From positions 5,960 to 69,959 of the forward strand of contig DEAE01000012.1 in assembly GCA_002347025.1 (NCBI GenBank): 64,000 nt of DNA. The letters are read 5' to 3'. This document shows positions 8,319 through 16,831 of the stretch, one piece after another; position 1 is the stretch's first letter; the number at the start of each line of letters is the position of its first letter. A program made the translations under genes and the position numbers. This stretch comes from Acidobacteria bacterium UBA2990 (GTDB lineage Bacteria > Acidobacteriota > Vicinamibacteria > Vicinamibacterales > UBA8438). The notes beneath the pieces were generated by a model. That model had not been told where the DNA came from, searched no databases, and saw only the letters and a list, made by a program, of their open reading frames with translations.

Positions 8319-9114
8319 TAGGGTCTCTTACAGCTACGGGTCCCACCCAGTCTTGCAAGAGGTCGATGTTCAGATCCCAACCGGTGGACTCATCGGCATC
8401 CTCGGTCAAAATGGATCTGGCAAGACCACCCTACTCAAACTACTAGCCGGGTTACTAAAGCCCTCAGAGGGCTCAGTCACACTCGACGATATGGACTTAG
8501 CGGGATTTAACCGTCCTAAACTCGCTCGCCGTTTGGCCGTTGTTCCTCAGGAAACTGAGATTCCTTTTGACTATACCGTGCTTGAACTCGCACTCATGGG
8601 TCGCTACCCACACCTACACCCATTTGAGCTAGAAGGACCCACCGATTTCAAAATCGCACGTCAAATGCTTGCAGCCACTGGCACCGATCATCTCGAACAA
8701 CGGGTCTATCGAACTCTAAGCGGCGGTGAAAAGCAGAGGGTGGTTATCGCAAGTGCCTTGACCCAGTTTGCAGAAACTCCAACAGGCCCAAATACGGGAT
8801 TGACCCAAGTGCTTCTACTCGACGAACCAACCTCATCGCTCGACCTCTGCTTCCAACTAACAACATCAAAACTACTGACCGAACTAAACCTGTCACAAAA
8901 CACAACAATAGTCCTCTGCACCCATGATCTCAATTTTGCTGCTGGACTTTGCCGAGACCTCGTGGTCCTTCGCGAAGGAGAAGTCATTGCAGCGGGACCA
9001 ACAGACACCGTGCTTACCCCTGAAACCATCAGAGCCGCCTATGGCGTGATCGCCGATGTGCATTGCCGGTCTACCAGCAGCCATCCAACCGTCGTGCCCA
9101 TCTCATCCCAATGA
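8281..9114 (+). CDS. btuD: ABC transporter ATP-binding protein for cobalamin uptake (BtuD-like)
   Basis: This 277-residue protein powers an importer of the FecCD/BtuCD type. Walker A GQNGSGKTT is at 42-50, the signature LSGGEKQR at 146-153, Walker B LLLDEP at 178-183, and a THDLN switch histidine follows. The riboswitch upstream and btuC/btuF/btuB-like genes downstream identify cobalamin as the likely cargo. The start is uncertain. The GTG at 8281 has no Shine-Dalgarno sequence, whereas AGGGAGG at 8292-8298 is well placed for a CTG at 8305, giving a protein that begins LLRANRVSYSYG, as family members usually do. The end overlaps btuC in ATGA. The symbol is assigned by context; haem or siderophore transporters look alike. 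Confidence 0.88.
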   Translation: MPSRGRPKLLRANRVSYSYGSHPVLQEVDVQIPTGGLIGILGQNGSGKTTLLKLLAGLLKPSEGSVTLDDMDLAGFNRPKLARRLAVVPQETEIPFDYTVLELALMGRYPHLHPFELEGPTDFKIARQMLAATGTDHLEQRVYRTLSGGEKQRVVIASALTQFAETPTGPNTGLTQVLLLDEPTSSLDLCFQLTTSKLLTELNLSQNTTIVLCTHDLNFAAGLCRDLVVLREGEVIAAGPTDTVLTPETIRAAYGVIADVHCRSTSSHPTVVPISSQ

Positions 9115-10175
9115 CGCCAACGAGGATAGTGATAAATCCACCGACAGAAATAGGTGGCACGGTCCCAACAGGTGACAACCTCCATCGCCGCGGACTCCGC
9201 CTGCGGCTTATTCTCGGGGTCTTTGCAATAGCAGCCTGTGTAATAGCCCCGCTAATTGGACCCACTGCCATCAGCCTCGGGGAAGTCTTTGATCCAACCA
9301 TCCCATTCGTCCAAAATGTTGATGCTCAAATCTTCTTTATTGCTCGATTACCTAGAGCCTTAGCTGGGGCGCTGGTCGGTGGTGCCCTGGCAGCCTCAGG
9401 CGTCGTTCTCCAAGCCTTATTGCGGAACCCTTTAGCCACACCATTTACATTGGGTGTGTCGGCAGGATCATCGCTCGGTGCGATGCTGGTCATTACGTTC
9501 GGTGTATCGCTCGACAACAACTCGGTCGAGGCTGTCCCAATAGCCAGCTTCGTCGGGGCACTTGCAGCACTGGCAATCGTTTACGCCCTAGCAACAATGC
9601 GACGCCAAGGTATGTCTACCCTCGTGCTACTACTTGCTGGTGTCACTCTAAATTCCTTGTTTTCAGCTGTTATTCTGTTTGTCCAGTTTTTGGCGGAACC
9701 CACCCAAGCCCTCCAGACCCTACGATGGACCATGGGTAGTCTGGACATTGGCAACTACCAGCCTCTCCTCTGGTCACTTCCTCCACTAGCCGTAGCGTTT
9801 GTCATCTTCGCGCAACTTCCACGGGCCCTCAACCTACTGACCCTGGGCGCAGAGAGCGCAGCCACACGGGGCATCAACGTACTCAATACACAACGTATGG
9901 CATTCTTGGGGGCATCACTCGCAACCGGTGCCGCTGTCTCATTAGGCGGTCCCATCGGCTTTGTCGGCATCATCATTCCGCATCTGGTAAGGCTATTAAT
10001 TGGCGCTGACCACCGCCTGGTACTACCAAATTCCACTTACCTAGGTGCAGCGTTCGTCGTCATTTGCGACGTGGGAGCACGCACACTTTTGTCTCCCATG
10101 GAATTACCAGTCGGCGTAATTACCGCGTTGTTAGGAGGGCCATTTTTTCTATGGCTACTGGTACGGCAAAAATAG
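9111..10175 (+). CDS. btuC: Cobalamin ABC transporter permease (BtuC-like, FecCD family)
   Basis: This permease of about 354 residues forms the membrane channel of the B12 importer. FecCD-family hallmarks are clear: FIARLPRALAGALVGGALA, LQALLRNPLATPFTLG and SAGSSLGA in the first third, and a GGPIGFVGIIIPHLVR segment near the end, which contacts the ATPase. About ten membrane helices are expected. I take the ATG at 9111, which overlaps the btuD stop as ATGA; an in-frame ATG at 9063 would sit deep in btuD. The start region is hydrophilic (about 35 residues) before the first helix. Its end overlaps the next gene by about 25 bases, so btuD, btuC and btuF are translationally linked. Confidence 0.9.
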   Translation: MTPTRIVINPPTEIGGTVPTGDNLHRRGLRLRLILGVFAIAACVIAPLIGPTAISLGEVFDPTIPFVQNVDAQIFFIARLPRALAGALVGGALAASGVVLQALLRNPLATPFTLGVSAGSSLGAMLVITFGVSLDNNSVEAVPIASFVGALAALAIVYALATMRRQGMSTLVLLLAGVTLNSLFSAVILFVQFLAEPTQALQTLRWTMGSLDIGNYQPLLWSLPPLAVAFVIFAQLPRALNLLTLGAESAATRGINVLNTQRMAFLGASLATGAAVSLGGPIGFVGIIIPHLVRLLIGADHRLVLPNSTYLGAAFVVICDVGARTLLSPMELPVGVITALLGGPFFLWLLVRQK

Positions 10176-11089
10176 ACCACGACCTCACCTCAAACCCGAT
10201 TAGGCGCTACAAGAGATCTGTCAACGCTATTATTGGTTATCTTGCTATCACCGCATGTTCAATCAGTCTGTTACCGCTGGCGAGCCTTGCCGAACACTCT
10301 CCCCAACGCATCGTCTCTGTCGTTCCTGCACTCACTGAGGCACTGTTTGCCCTCGGCGCCAAAAATCAGATAGTCGGAGTTGGGAGTTTCGACACCGTAC
10401 CAACAGACAGCGCATCTCTTCCTAGGGTAGGAGGGCTGCTCGATCCAGACTTGGAACAGATCCTCTCGCTCCAACCGGATTTGGTCGTACTCTACAGCAG
10501 TCAGTCCGACTTGATCGAACAGCTAGCACGCGCCGGGATCTCCACTTTCACTTACATACATGGCGGATTAGCCGACAGCTTATCTACCCTTCGAACCCTT
10601 GGGACCACCGTCGGAAAAGGAAACGAGGCGCAACAACTCGTCGACTCAATCACTTCAGAACTGAACAACCTGAAGGTTTTCCTGGGAGGGCGACCGAAAC
10701 CCAGAGCCCTGTTAGTCTTCGGACGTGAGCCCGGATCCCTTCGCAACATCTACGCAAGTGGTGGAATGGGATTTCTCCATGACATGCTAGAGGCCGCCGG
10801 CGGCCTCAATATCCTTACCCACGTGCCTCGCGAGTCGATCCAGCTGACCTCGGAAGCCATCTTGGCCGGTGCACCTGAGGTGATAATCGAACTCACTTAC
10901 GACAGCCGAGTCAATTCAGATAACCAATCGGCCCAACTCTCTGCGTGGAACCAACTTTCGGCAATACCCGCAGTCAGAAACCAACGAGTGCATCTGCTAT
11001 TGGGTGCACATTTTCTACAACCTGGCCCCCGGCTAGCAGAAGCCACCACAGCAATTGCACAGGCCCTGCATCCTGACATCTGGCCCTAG
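10151..11089 (+). CDS. btuF: Periplasmic cobalamin-binding protein (BtuF-like)
   Basis: About 312 residues. The N-terminus has a positively charged stretch and then a hydrophobic signal peptide (IIGYLAITACSISLLPLASLA). The body is a class III periplasmic binding protein: RIVSVVPALTEALFALG at the first lobe and a GGLLDPDLEQILSLQPDLVV segment typical of BtuF/FepB proteins. It should deliver cobalamin from the outer-membrane receptor to BtuCD. I chose the ATG at 10151, which overlaps btuC by 25 bases; a frame opening at 10064 lies further inside btuC and would add 29 unlikely residues. A cysteine lies within the hydrophobic segment, but no clear lipobox was seen. Siderophore specificity cannot be excluded from this gene alone. 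Confidence 0.82.
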   Translation: MATGTAKIDHDLTSNPIRRYKRSVNAIIGYLAITACSISLLPLASLAEHSPQRIVSVVPALTEALFALGAKNQIVGVGSFDTVPTDSASLPRVGGLLDPDLEQILSLQPDLVVLYSSQSDLIEQLARAGISTFTYIHGGLADSLSTLRTLGTTVGKGNEAQQLVDSITSELNNLKVFLGGRPKPRALLVFGREPGSLRNIYASGGMGFLHDMLEAAGGLNILTHVPRESIQLTSEAILAGAPEVIIELTYDSRVNSDNQSAQLSAWNQLSAIPAVRNQRVHLLLGAHFLQPGPRLAEATTAIAQALHPDIWP

Positions 11090-11188
11090 AACCTATCTGT
11101 CGGACTCAACAGAGCAAGAGGCAGGCACATTTCACTCATCATCACCCAAGGCATCCACCAGACAACCGACTCTCCTTAGCCCAAGATC

Positions 11189-13441
11189 ATGACCAAAACG
11201 TTGAGACTCGCTGTAATCGCTTTCAACCTCTTATCAATCGAACCGACAGCTCTAGCAGCCCAGATAACGATAGTAACCGGCACGGTCTACGATCCCAATG
11301 GTCATCCAGCTGCGGGAGTACGTATTCTTGTCTCTGATCAAGTCGCACTACGCGCCGTTGCCATCACAGATCAGAAAGGCACCTTCCAGGTCGCTGATCT
11401 GCCCCACGGGCGATACGAACTACGGGTCGCTGCTAATGGTTTCAGCGCACTTCCTACCATTCTGGAATTTACCGGCCAAGCTGTTCAACCTATCTCATTT
11501 GTATTGGTGCCTAGTGCAGTAACTGAATCGATAGTGGTGACTGCAGCCGGGCGTCCAATACCACGGTCTCGGGTCACCGATAGCGTTACCGTCGTGACTG
11601 CAGACGAGATCGCCACTAAACAATTTGAAACCGTTGCCGACGCCCTTCGTTTCGCCGTGCCTGGTCTTGGAATCACCACGACGGGAGGGCGCGGAGGCCT
11701 GACTTCCCTTTACACACGGGGCGGTGAATCCGACTTCACCTTAGTCCTGTTAGACGGAATCCGGGTCAATGATTTCGGGGGCGCATACGATTTCGCCCAC
11801 CTGCCCATCGGTGACGTTGAGCGGATTGAGGTTGTCCGAGGCCCGCAAAGCGCCCTCTATGGATCAGATGCAATCGGCGGTGTAGTGCAGATCATCACCA
11901 AGCGAGGTGGCCCAGCCCGAACTGCCGCAACCATCGAAGGAGGAAACTACGGCACTTCCCGAGTGTCAGTAAATTCTTCCGGCTCAGCCAAGGAACTCGA
12001 TTGGGGTGTTGCCTTGGAACAACTCGACACCAACGGCCTAAATGGACATCCAACTCAATCCGGAACTATCGTTAGTAATGACAACTATCTACGGCGAAAC
12101 CTTTCCCTTAACGGTCAATGGAAAGGAAACCGTGGCACAACGGTCAACTCAGTGTTCCGCTACGGCACCAATGGGCGGGGCTTTCCAGGGCCTTGGGGCC
12201 GGGACCCCGGTGGAACCTACCCTGGCCTCGACACCATTTCTACCGCGACCAACGACAACCAGCTGATTTCGGGTGGACTGACCCAAAGACTAGGTACCCG
12301 AACTGATCAACGAGTTGATGTCAGCTACACTGGATCCAAGAGTCTATTCAAAAGTCCATACGGCGAATCAGTCTCCGACGTAAACCGCCTCACGGTCCGA
12401 ACCGCTACAAACGTTACCCTGGGAAGTAACGTGGTCGCCAGTGGGGGACTCGATTTACAGCAAGAACAAGCAGGGAGTACATTCATAACTGATACGTCGT
12501 TCAGTGCCATACCCGTGGACCGACGCTTGGTCGGTGTCTTCGGGGAAATGCGCTTCGATCCCCACCCCGATGTATCCGTCACTGCTGGCCTTAGGGGTGA
12601 CCATATCAAGCGAGCGCTCCTCCTAGGTGATGGCTTCGTCCGTCCACCGCTGCCGGTATCGATCGAAACGGCGGTAAACCCGAAATTTTCGCTCGGCTGG
12701 TATCTTCGACCACCTACTGGCACATCAAACTGGACCCGGGTTCGACTGGGGGCTGGCACCGGGCTCAGGCCCCCTAGCGCTTTCGAGATTGCGTTCACGG
12801 ACAACCCGGCTCTAAAGTCTGAGCGAACTCGGAGTGTCGATCTCGGAGTCGAACAAGCAATTGCCGATGGGAAAGTGCAAATAGAAGCTACCGGATTCTT
12901 CAACACTTACGATGACCTGATCGTCGCAGTCGGACAATCGTTCCAGAACGCTAGTCAGTTCAAAACAGACAACCTATCCAACTCTAGAGCCCACGGCCTT
13001 GAACTGACATTTACTGGACGGACAACCAGCGCCTTCCTAATGAGAGCCACCTATACATGGCTCCATACAAAGATCTTGGCTGTGGATACAACCACCACCG
13101 AAGCACCAGGAAGCTTTTCTGTCGGCGATGCGCTACTCCGCCGGCCCCGGCACCAGGGAGCAGTCGAATTGTCTTTCACTCAGCCACTGTTTTCCGTCTT
13201 TTCCTCTATCGGAACCCGCAGTCAGACGCTCGATGTAGATCCAACATTCGGTGCCTTCGGCGGCCTATACAACAACCCTGGCTATGCCTTGGTCAACACC
13301 GGTGCCAGTATCCACGCACACAGCAAACTCGAAATCTTGGCCCGCATCCAAAATCTCTTTAATCGCACTTACGAAGAAGTGCTTGGATTCCCTGGCCTTG
13401 GACGAAGCCTGATTGCCGGAATCAGGGTATTGATAGACTAG
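11189..13441 (+). CDS. btuB: TonB-dependent outer-membrane receptor, likely for cobalamin (BtuB-like)
   Basis: This 750-residue protein has a signal peptide (ending about ALAAQ, residue 25), a carboxypeptidase-regulatory-like beta domain (about 27-108), a TonB box TESIVVTA at 112-119, a plug domain (about 130-235, with LLDGIRVNDFGGAYDF and IEVVRGPQSALYGSDAIGG) and a beta-barrel to the C-terminus. The plug and its SALYGSDAIGGVVQIITK stretch match the BtuB subgroup of receptors. It lies 99 bases after the binding protein and downstream of the cobalamin riboswitch, so it likely brings B12 across the outer membrane using TonB energy. The N-terminal extra domain is common in Bacteroidota and Acidobacteriota receptors, not in enteric BtuB. 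The last residue is not aromatic, which is slightly unusual for a barrel. Confidence 0.88.
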   Translation: MTKTLRLAVIAFNLLSIEPTALAAQITIVTGTVYDPNGHPAAGVRILVSDQVALRAVAITDQKGTFQVADLPHGRYELRVAANGFSALPTILEFTGQAVQPISFVLVPSAVTESIVVTAAGRPIPRSRVTDSVTVVTADEIATKQFETVADALRFAVPGLGITTTGGRGGLTSLYTRGGESDFTLVLLDGIRVNDFGGAYDFAHLPIGDVERIEVVRGPQSALYGSDAIGGVVQIITKRGGPARTAATIEGGNYGTSRVSVNSSGSAKELDWGVALEQLDTNGLNGHPTQSGTIVSNDNYLRRNLSLNGQWKGNRGTTVNSVFRYGTNGRGFPGPWGRDPGGTYPGLDTISTATNDNQLISGGLTQRLGTRTDQRVDVSYTGSKSLFKSPYGESVSDVNRLTVRTATNVTLGSNVVASGGLDLQQEQAGSTFITDTSFSAIPVDRRLVGVFGEMRFDPHPDVSVTAGLRGDHIKRALLLGDGFVRPPLPVSIETAVNPKFSLGWYLRPPTGTSNWTRVRLGAGTGLRPPSAFEIAFTDNPALKSERTRSVDLGVEQAIADGKVQIEATGFFNTYDDLIVAVGQSFQNASQFKTDNLSNSRAHGLELTFTGRTTSAFLMRATYTWLHTKILAVDTTTTEAPGSFSVGDALLRRPRHQGAVELSFTQPLFSVFSSIGTRSQTLDVDPTFGAFGGLYNNPGYALVNTGASIHAHSKLEILARIQNLFNRTYEEVLGFPGLGRSLIAGIRVLID

Positions 13442-13889
13442 GGTCGCCTAAAGCGAACCCTCCAAGAACTCACGTCGGGGTCCCAGGTGCCATTTCAGAA
13501 ACAAGTCATTAGTTTTAGTCCCGCATAGTCGGACACAACCCTCCTAATAGTAAGCGCTACTCCACAGGTGCCTTCGTGCGGGTCAAAAAGATGTCAGTCA
13601 GCCTGCTGGCCATGCTTGGACGAATCTGGCCCCTGCGGGGTAGAAATCCCGCGGACGCCTCACGACAGCAGGTCTTCGTCGAATGGCCTGGCCGCATGGA
13701 AAGCCTCTTGTCTGTCTTTGCATCAATCGAACCTTCCCATTTTCCCCTCCAAGACATCAAATCGATTGGGAGCTTGCTGTTAAACCTTGTCGGTAGCTAC
13801 TCCATTGACAAAGCGTGTCAGGCCTATTGAATACTCACTATTCCACCCTCGCTCCAGACAGCAACCGTTCCAGTGCTAAACTCGGGTTG
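13442..13889. other. Intergenic region after the B12 locus, no recognised gene
   Basis: About 450 bases follow btuB. Short frames exist on both strands (13576-13830 plus, 13557-13760 minus), but neither has a recognisable motif, so I do not call a gene. A small GC-rich hairpin, TGCGGG with CCCGCG around an 8-base loop near 13635-13655, is present without a T run, so it is not a typical terminator. A short structured RNA cannot be excluded. Confidence 0.45.
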
Positions 13890-14381
13890 ATGAGACTGGG
13901 TAAGATTGTCCGACATCCAATGCGTGCCTACTACTGGCCGATCCTGAGCGGGTTCCTCCTAGGGTCGAGTGCTTTCCTCCCCTGGATAACAGTCGGTGAA
14001 CAGCAATACGGTGGAATCCCCGACGTCACCGCCTTCTGGGTATTGGGCTTGGCTGTAGTCACGGTGATACTAGCTAGCCTTAGCATCGCCACCAGAAAAA
14101 ACTCCCGCCACCCTTTATTGATTGTTGGATTGTTCGCGTTCGGCATTCTTTTCCTAGCCGAACAGCTCATGGAGAGAACCGCATCCCAGCAAGGCTGGGC
14201 GATGTCCCAAGCTCGTGCGATCGTTTCAGGCACTCAGGCTACACCTGCCATTGAACCGATCATGGCTTCAGGTATCTATCTAGGCCTAGCAGCTTCAATG
14301 ATGATCGCACTCTTTGGTTTCACGGTAGTAGTCTCCCAAGCCCCGCAGGTTTACGCGATCGCGGAAGACGACGACCTCTAG
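13890..14381 (+). CDS. Small integral membrane protein of unknown function
   Basis: Starting at the ATG at 13890 gives about 163 residues with four predicted membrane helices (FLLGSSAFLPWITVG, AFWVLGLAVVTVILASLSIA, LLIVGLFAFGILFLAEQLM and ASGIYLGLAASMMIALFGFTVVV). The SAFLPW segment before a loop, and the loop-helix pattern, resemble small uncharacterised four-helix membrane proteins found in many bacteria. A GTG at 13815 in the same frame would add 25 hydrophilic residues. The C-terminus is acidic (AEDDDL). It lies between the B12 locus and the end of the convergent sulfur block, with no clear partner. Function unknown. Confidence 0.55.
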   Translation: MRLGKIVRHPMRAYYWPILSGFLLGSSAFLPWITVGEQQYGGIPDVTAFWVLGLAVVTVILASLSIATRKNSRHPLLIVGLFAFGILFLAEQLMERTASQQGWAMSQARAIVSGTQATPAIEPIMASGIYLGLAASMMIALFGFTVVVSQAPQVYAIAEDDDL

Positions 14382-14490
14382 GTCGTCTCCCATCTTCCCC
14401 GTGGCCGCCACAGAACTGGCGTTCTCAGGGAACGAGAATCTGCACCTGCAATGGTGTCCGGTCCGGGCTAAAAATACCGCCCTCAACCGA

Positions 14491-14817
14491 TCACACGCCG
14501 AAGGATAGGCCGCAGCCACACTCGGACTTGGCGTTGGGGTTTCGCAGAATGAGAGATTGTCCAAGCATATTCGGATCACAATCTAGAATCGTACCGTCGA
14601 GATACTTGAAGCTTTTGGGGTCCACGTATATCGTAGCGCCTGTCTTGCTCGCAAAGACCTCATCCTCAGAAGTCGGCGTCTGTTCCCACTTGAATACATA
14701 GCTCATGCCTGAGCAACCTCCTGCTTTTACTCCAACGCGCAAGCCGCCTTCAGTGAGACCTTCTTGCTGCATGCCGCTGTGTATCCGCTTCGAAGCCGCT
14801 TCTGTAATCTCGATCAT
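14491..14817 (-). CDS. iscA: Iron-sulfur cluster assembly A-type protein (IscA/ErpA/HesB family)
   Basis: This 108-residue protein is an A-type carrier that accepts iron-sulfur clusters and passes them to target enzymes. The three conserved cysteines are present: C35 in GGCSGM, and C100 and C102 in the C-terminal CGCG. Length is typical. It is the last gene of the seven-gene minus-strand sulfur block, 113 bases after nifS, which would supply the sulfur. IscA, ErpA and SufA cannot be told apart with confidence; the iscR-nifS neighbourhood favours an Isc-like role. No iscU scaffold is visible in the window. Confidence 0.9.
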   Translation of the reverse strand: MIEITEAASKRIHSGMQQEGLTEGGLRVGVKAGGCSGMSYVFKWEQTPTSEDEVFASKTGATIYVDPKSFKYLDGTILDCDPNMLGQSLILRNPNAKSECGCGLSFGV

Positions 14818-14930
14818 GATCTTATTACCAGTCTACATCAGCCAAAACCACTCGTAAAAGCATCAAGCATTCCATATGTGCAGCCCTCACATCAATGAGC
14901 ACCATCTCCATGCCAGACAACAAATAGTTG

Positions 14931-16130
14931 TCACTGCCACTCTGGCGGTAAATCGTTTTCAGAATGCTCCTGTTCGAAGACCGGCGCCGGGGCCCGCAAC
15001 TGCTCAACCAAACCCTGAAACATCTCAGCAACTTGGTCGACCTCTGCCTCGCTGTTGAAGCGTCCTAGTCCAAAACGAACCGACGCGCGTGCCTGCTTAT
15101 CACTAAGTCCCAAGGCCTGAAGTACATGTGAGGGTTTACGAGTATTCGAGGTACATGCCGCACCAGAGGATACGGCCACTCCCCCGAGTCCCATTAACAG
15201 TTGCTCCCCATTTACGCCATCGATACTGACATTGAGATTTTGAGGCAACCTAGCCTTCATAGACCCATTCACCGTCACACCCTGAAGCGAATTCTGTAAT
15301 TGGCTTAAGAGTCGGTCGCGCAGCCTACCGACTCGGACAGACTCGCCAGCCATTTCGTTGAGACATATCGATGCGGCCCGACCAAACCCAACTATGGCAG
15401 GTAAATTCAGAGTTCCAGAGCGCAGTCCGGATTCATGACCACCTCCCTCAATCAGAGGAGTCACGGCCACGCCATGCCTAACAAACAATCCTCCAACACC
15501 CTTGGGACCGTGGCATTTATGAGCGGTCAACGACAACAAGTCAATACCAGAAGTCTCGACATCAATAGGAACCCAACCGGCTGCCTGCGCTGCATCCGTG
15601 TGAAACGAGATACCCCGAGCCCGGGTTAGGGCTGCCAATGCATCAATCGGGTGTAATACTCCAGTCTCGTTGTTGGCCATCATGACCGTGACAAGAACTG
15701 TGGTCGGCTCAATGGCCGCGCCGAGCGCTGCGGGGGTCAAAATTCCATCTTCTCGAACTGGAAGATACGACACCTGCATTCCTTGCCGCTCCAGGCTTGC
15801 GCACGGATCCAAAATCGCTCGATGTTCGGTTTGAACAGTAACGATATGGTTTCCACGAGCCCTTGAGGCATCAACGACCCCCCTGACCGCCAGATTGTTC
15901 GATTCAGTGGCACCACTCGTAAAGATCACCTCGCTGGCCTTGGCTCCTATGAGAGAGGCCACCGCTGCTCGAGCATCCGCTACCGCATCCCGGGCGACCC
16001 AACCAAACCGATGTTGCCGGCTGGCCGCGTTGCCGTAGTGTTGGCTAAAGAACGGAACCATGGCCTCAACGACTCTGGGGTCTACACGTGTCGTAGCATG
16101 TCCGTCCATATAGATCGGTAGGTCCATCAT
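14931..16130 (-). CDS. nifS: Cysteine desulfurase (NifS/IscS family)
   Basis: This PLP enzyme of about 399 residues removes sulfur from cysteine as a persulfide for iron-sulfur cluster assembly and thiolation. The N-terminal pattern IYMDGHATTRVDPRVVEAM matches the NifS/IscS group. The PLP lysine is near residue 205 (LTAHKCHGPKG) and the catalytic cysteine near 326 (SSGAACTS). I start at the MMDLPIY methionines (16130 or 16127); the frame is open to 16196, but those residues are unlike the family. The Shine-Dalgarno sequence is weak. It lies between the Rrf2 regulator gene and iscA, an isc-like order. It may also feed the rhodanese domains of the neighbouring fusion proteins. Confidence 0.92.
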   Translation of the reverse strand: MMDLPIYMDGHATTRVDPRVVEAMVPFFSQHYGNAASRQHRFGWVARDAVADARAAVASLIGAKASEVIFTSGATESNNLAVRGVVDASRARGNHIVTVQTEHRAILDPCASLERQGMQVSYLPVREDGILTPAALGAAIEPTTVLVTVMMANNETGVLHPIDALAALTRARGISFHTDAAQAAGWVPIDVETSGIDLLSLTAHKCHGPKGVGGLFVRHGVAVTPLIEGGGHESGLRSGTLNLPAIVGFGRAASICLNEMAGESVRVGRLRDRLLSQLQNSLQGVTVNGSMKARLPQNLNVSIDGVNGEQLLMGLGGVAVSSGAACTSNTRKPSHVLQALGLSDKQARASVRFGLGRFNSEAEVDQVAEMFQGLVEQLRAPAPVFEQEHSENDLPPEWQ

Positions 16131-16273
16131 CACGATATGCAGCAAAAGACATTCACAGGTATTTCCACTGAGGCCGACAGGTTTCGCACAACCCACTAGC
16201 CCACGCTTACACCCCTGAAAACCGATGTCGAGAAGCCAACACTACTGGGCTATGAAGGAGGTAAAGACAGAAG

Positions 16274-16756
16274 CTAATGACCTTCAAGCACTTTGTCTCT
16301 AACAGTTTCAGGCTCCGACAAACGCCCTGCAAGGGAAATTGGCACAGGGGGTGCCTCATCTGCCGCCAACGCCTTGAGGCTGTACGCTGTTAGGGCTTGA
16401 ACAATTTGGTCCTTGATCCGCCATAGCGGATCACGAATGTTGCAGGTATCGTACTGATCACAATCATGATCAGCCTTGGTACAACCGGTAACCATAACGG
16501 GCCCGTCGATGGCCTCAATAACGTTTGCTACAGAGATTTGGCTGGCGGAGCGAGCAAGTACATAACCACCGTGGGTCCCATAGTGAGACGCAAGGATCTC
16601 CTCGCGAACTAAACGTTGCAGTACTTTGGCCAGCAAATCGACAGGTATCCCATAGCGCTCGGCTATCTCACGCGCACTGGCAGCCGCCGACCGAGAAGCC
16701 AGATCCTTAACGGCCATCAACGCGTATTCCGCTTTCTTTGAAAGTCGTAACATCAC
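16274..16756 (-). CDS. Rrf2-family transcriptional regulator (IscR-like)
   Basis: This 160-residue protein has an N-terminal winged helix (LSKKAEYALMAVKDLA, then AREIAERYGIPVDLLAKVLQRL) and three cysteines at about 92, 99 and 105 spaced C-x6-C-x5-C, as expected of iron-sulfur-sensing Rrf2 regulators. IscR represses isc genes when it holds a [2Fe-2S] cluster. Its place between moeZ and nifS suggests it controls this operon in response to cluster supply. I could not identify a convincing IscR operator upstream of it or of the first gene. The C-terminus is rich in Pro and Glu and probably disordered. RsrR or NsrR-type sensing is an alternative. Confidence 0.87.
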   Translation of the reverse strand: MMLRLSKKAEYALMAVKDLASRSAAASAREIAERYGIPVDLLAKVLQRLVREEILASHYGTHGGYVLARSASQISVANVIEAIDGPVMVTGCTKADHDCDQYDTCNIRDPLWRIKDQIVQALTAYSLKALAADEAPPVPISLAGRLSEPETVRDKVLEGH

Positions 16757-16831
16757 ACTATCGAAAATCGGTACTACTCAAACACACCGGTTTGAAAATC
16801 CGTCATAAATCTTGTGCCAGCCACCGAAACC

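Noticed and set aside
12325..12906. 193-codon open frame on the minus strand
   Set aside because: It lies opposite the btuB-like barrel; composition is that of a shadow frame.
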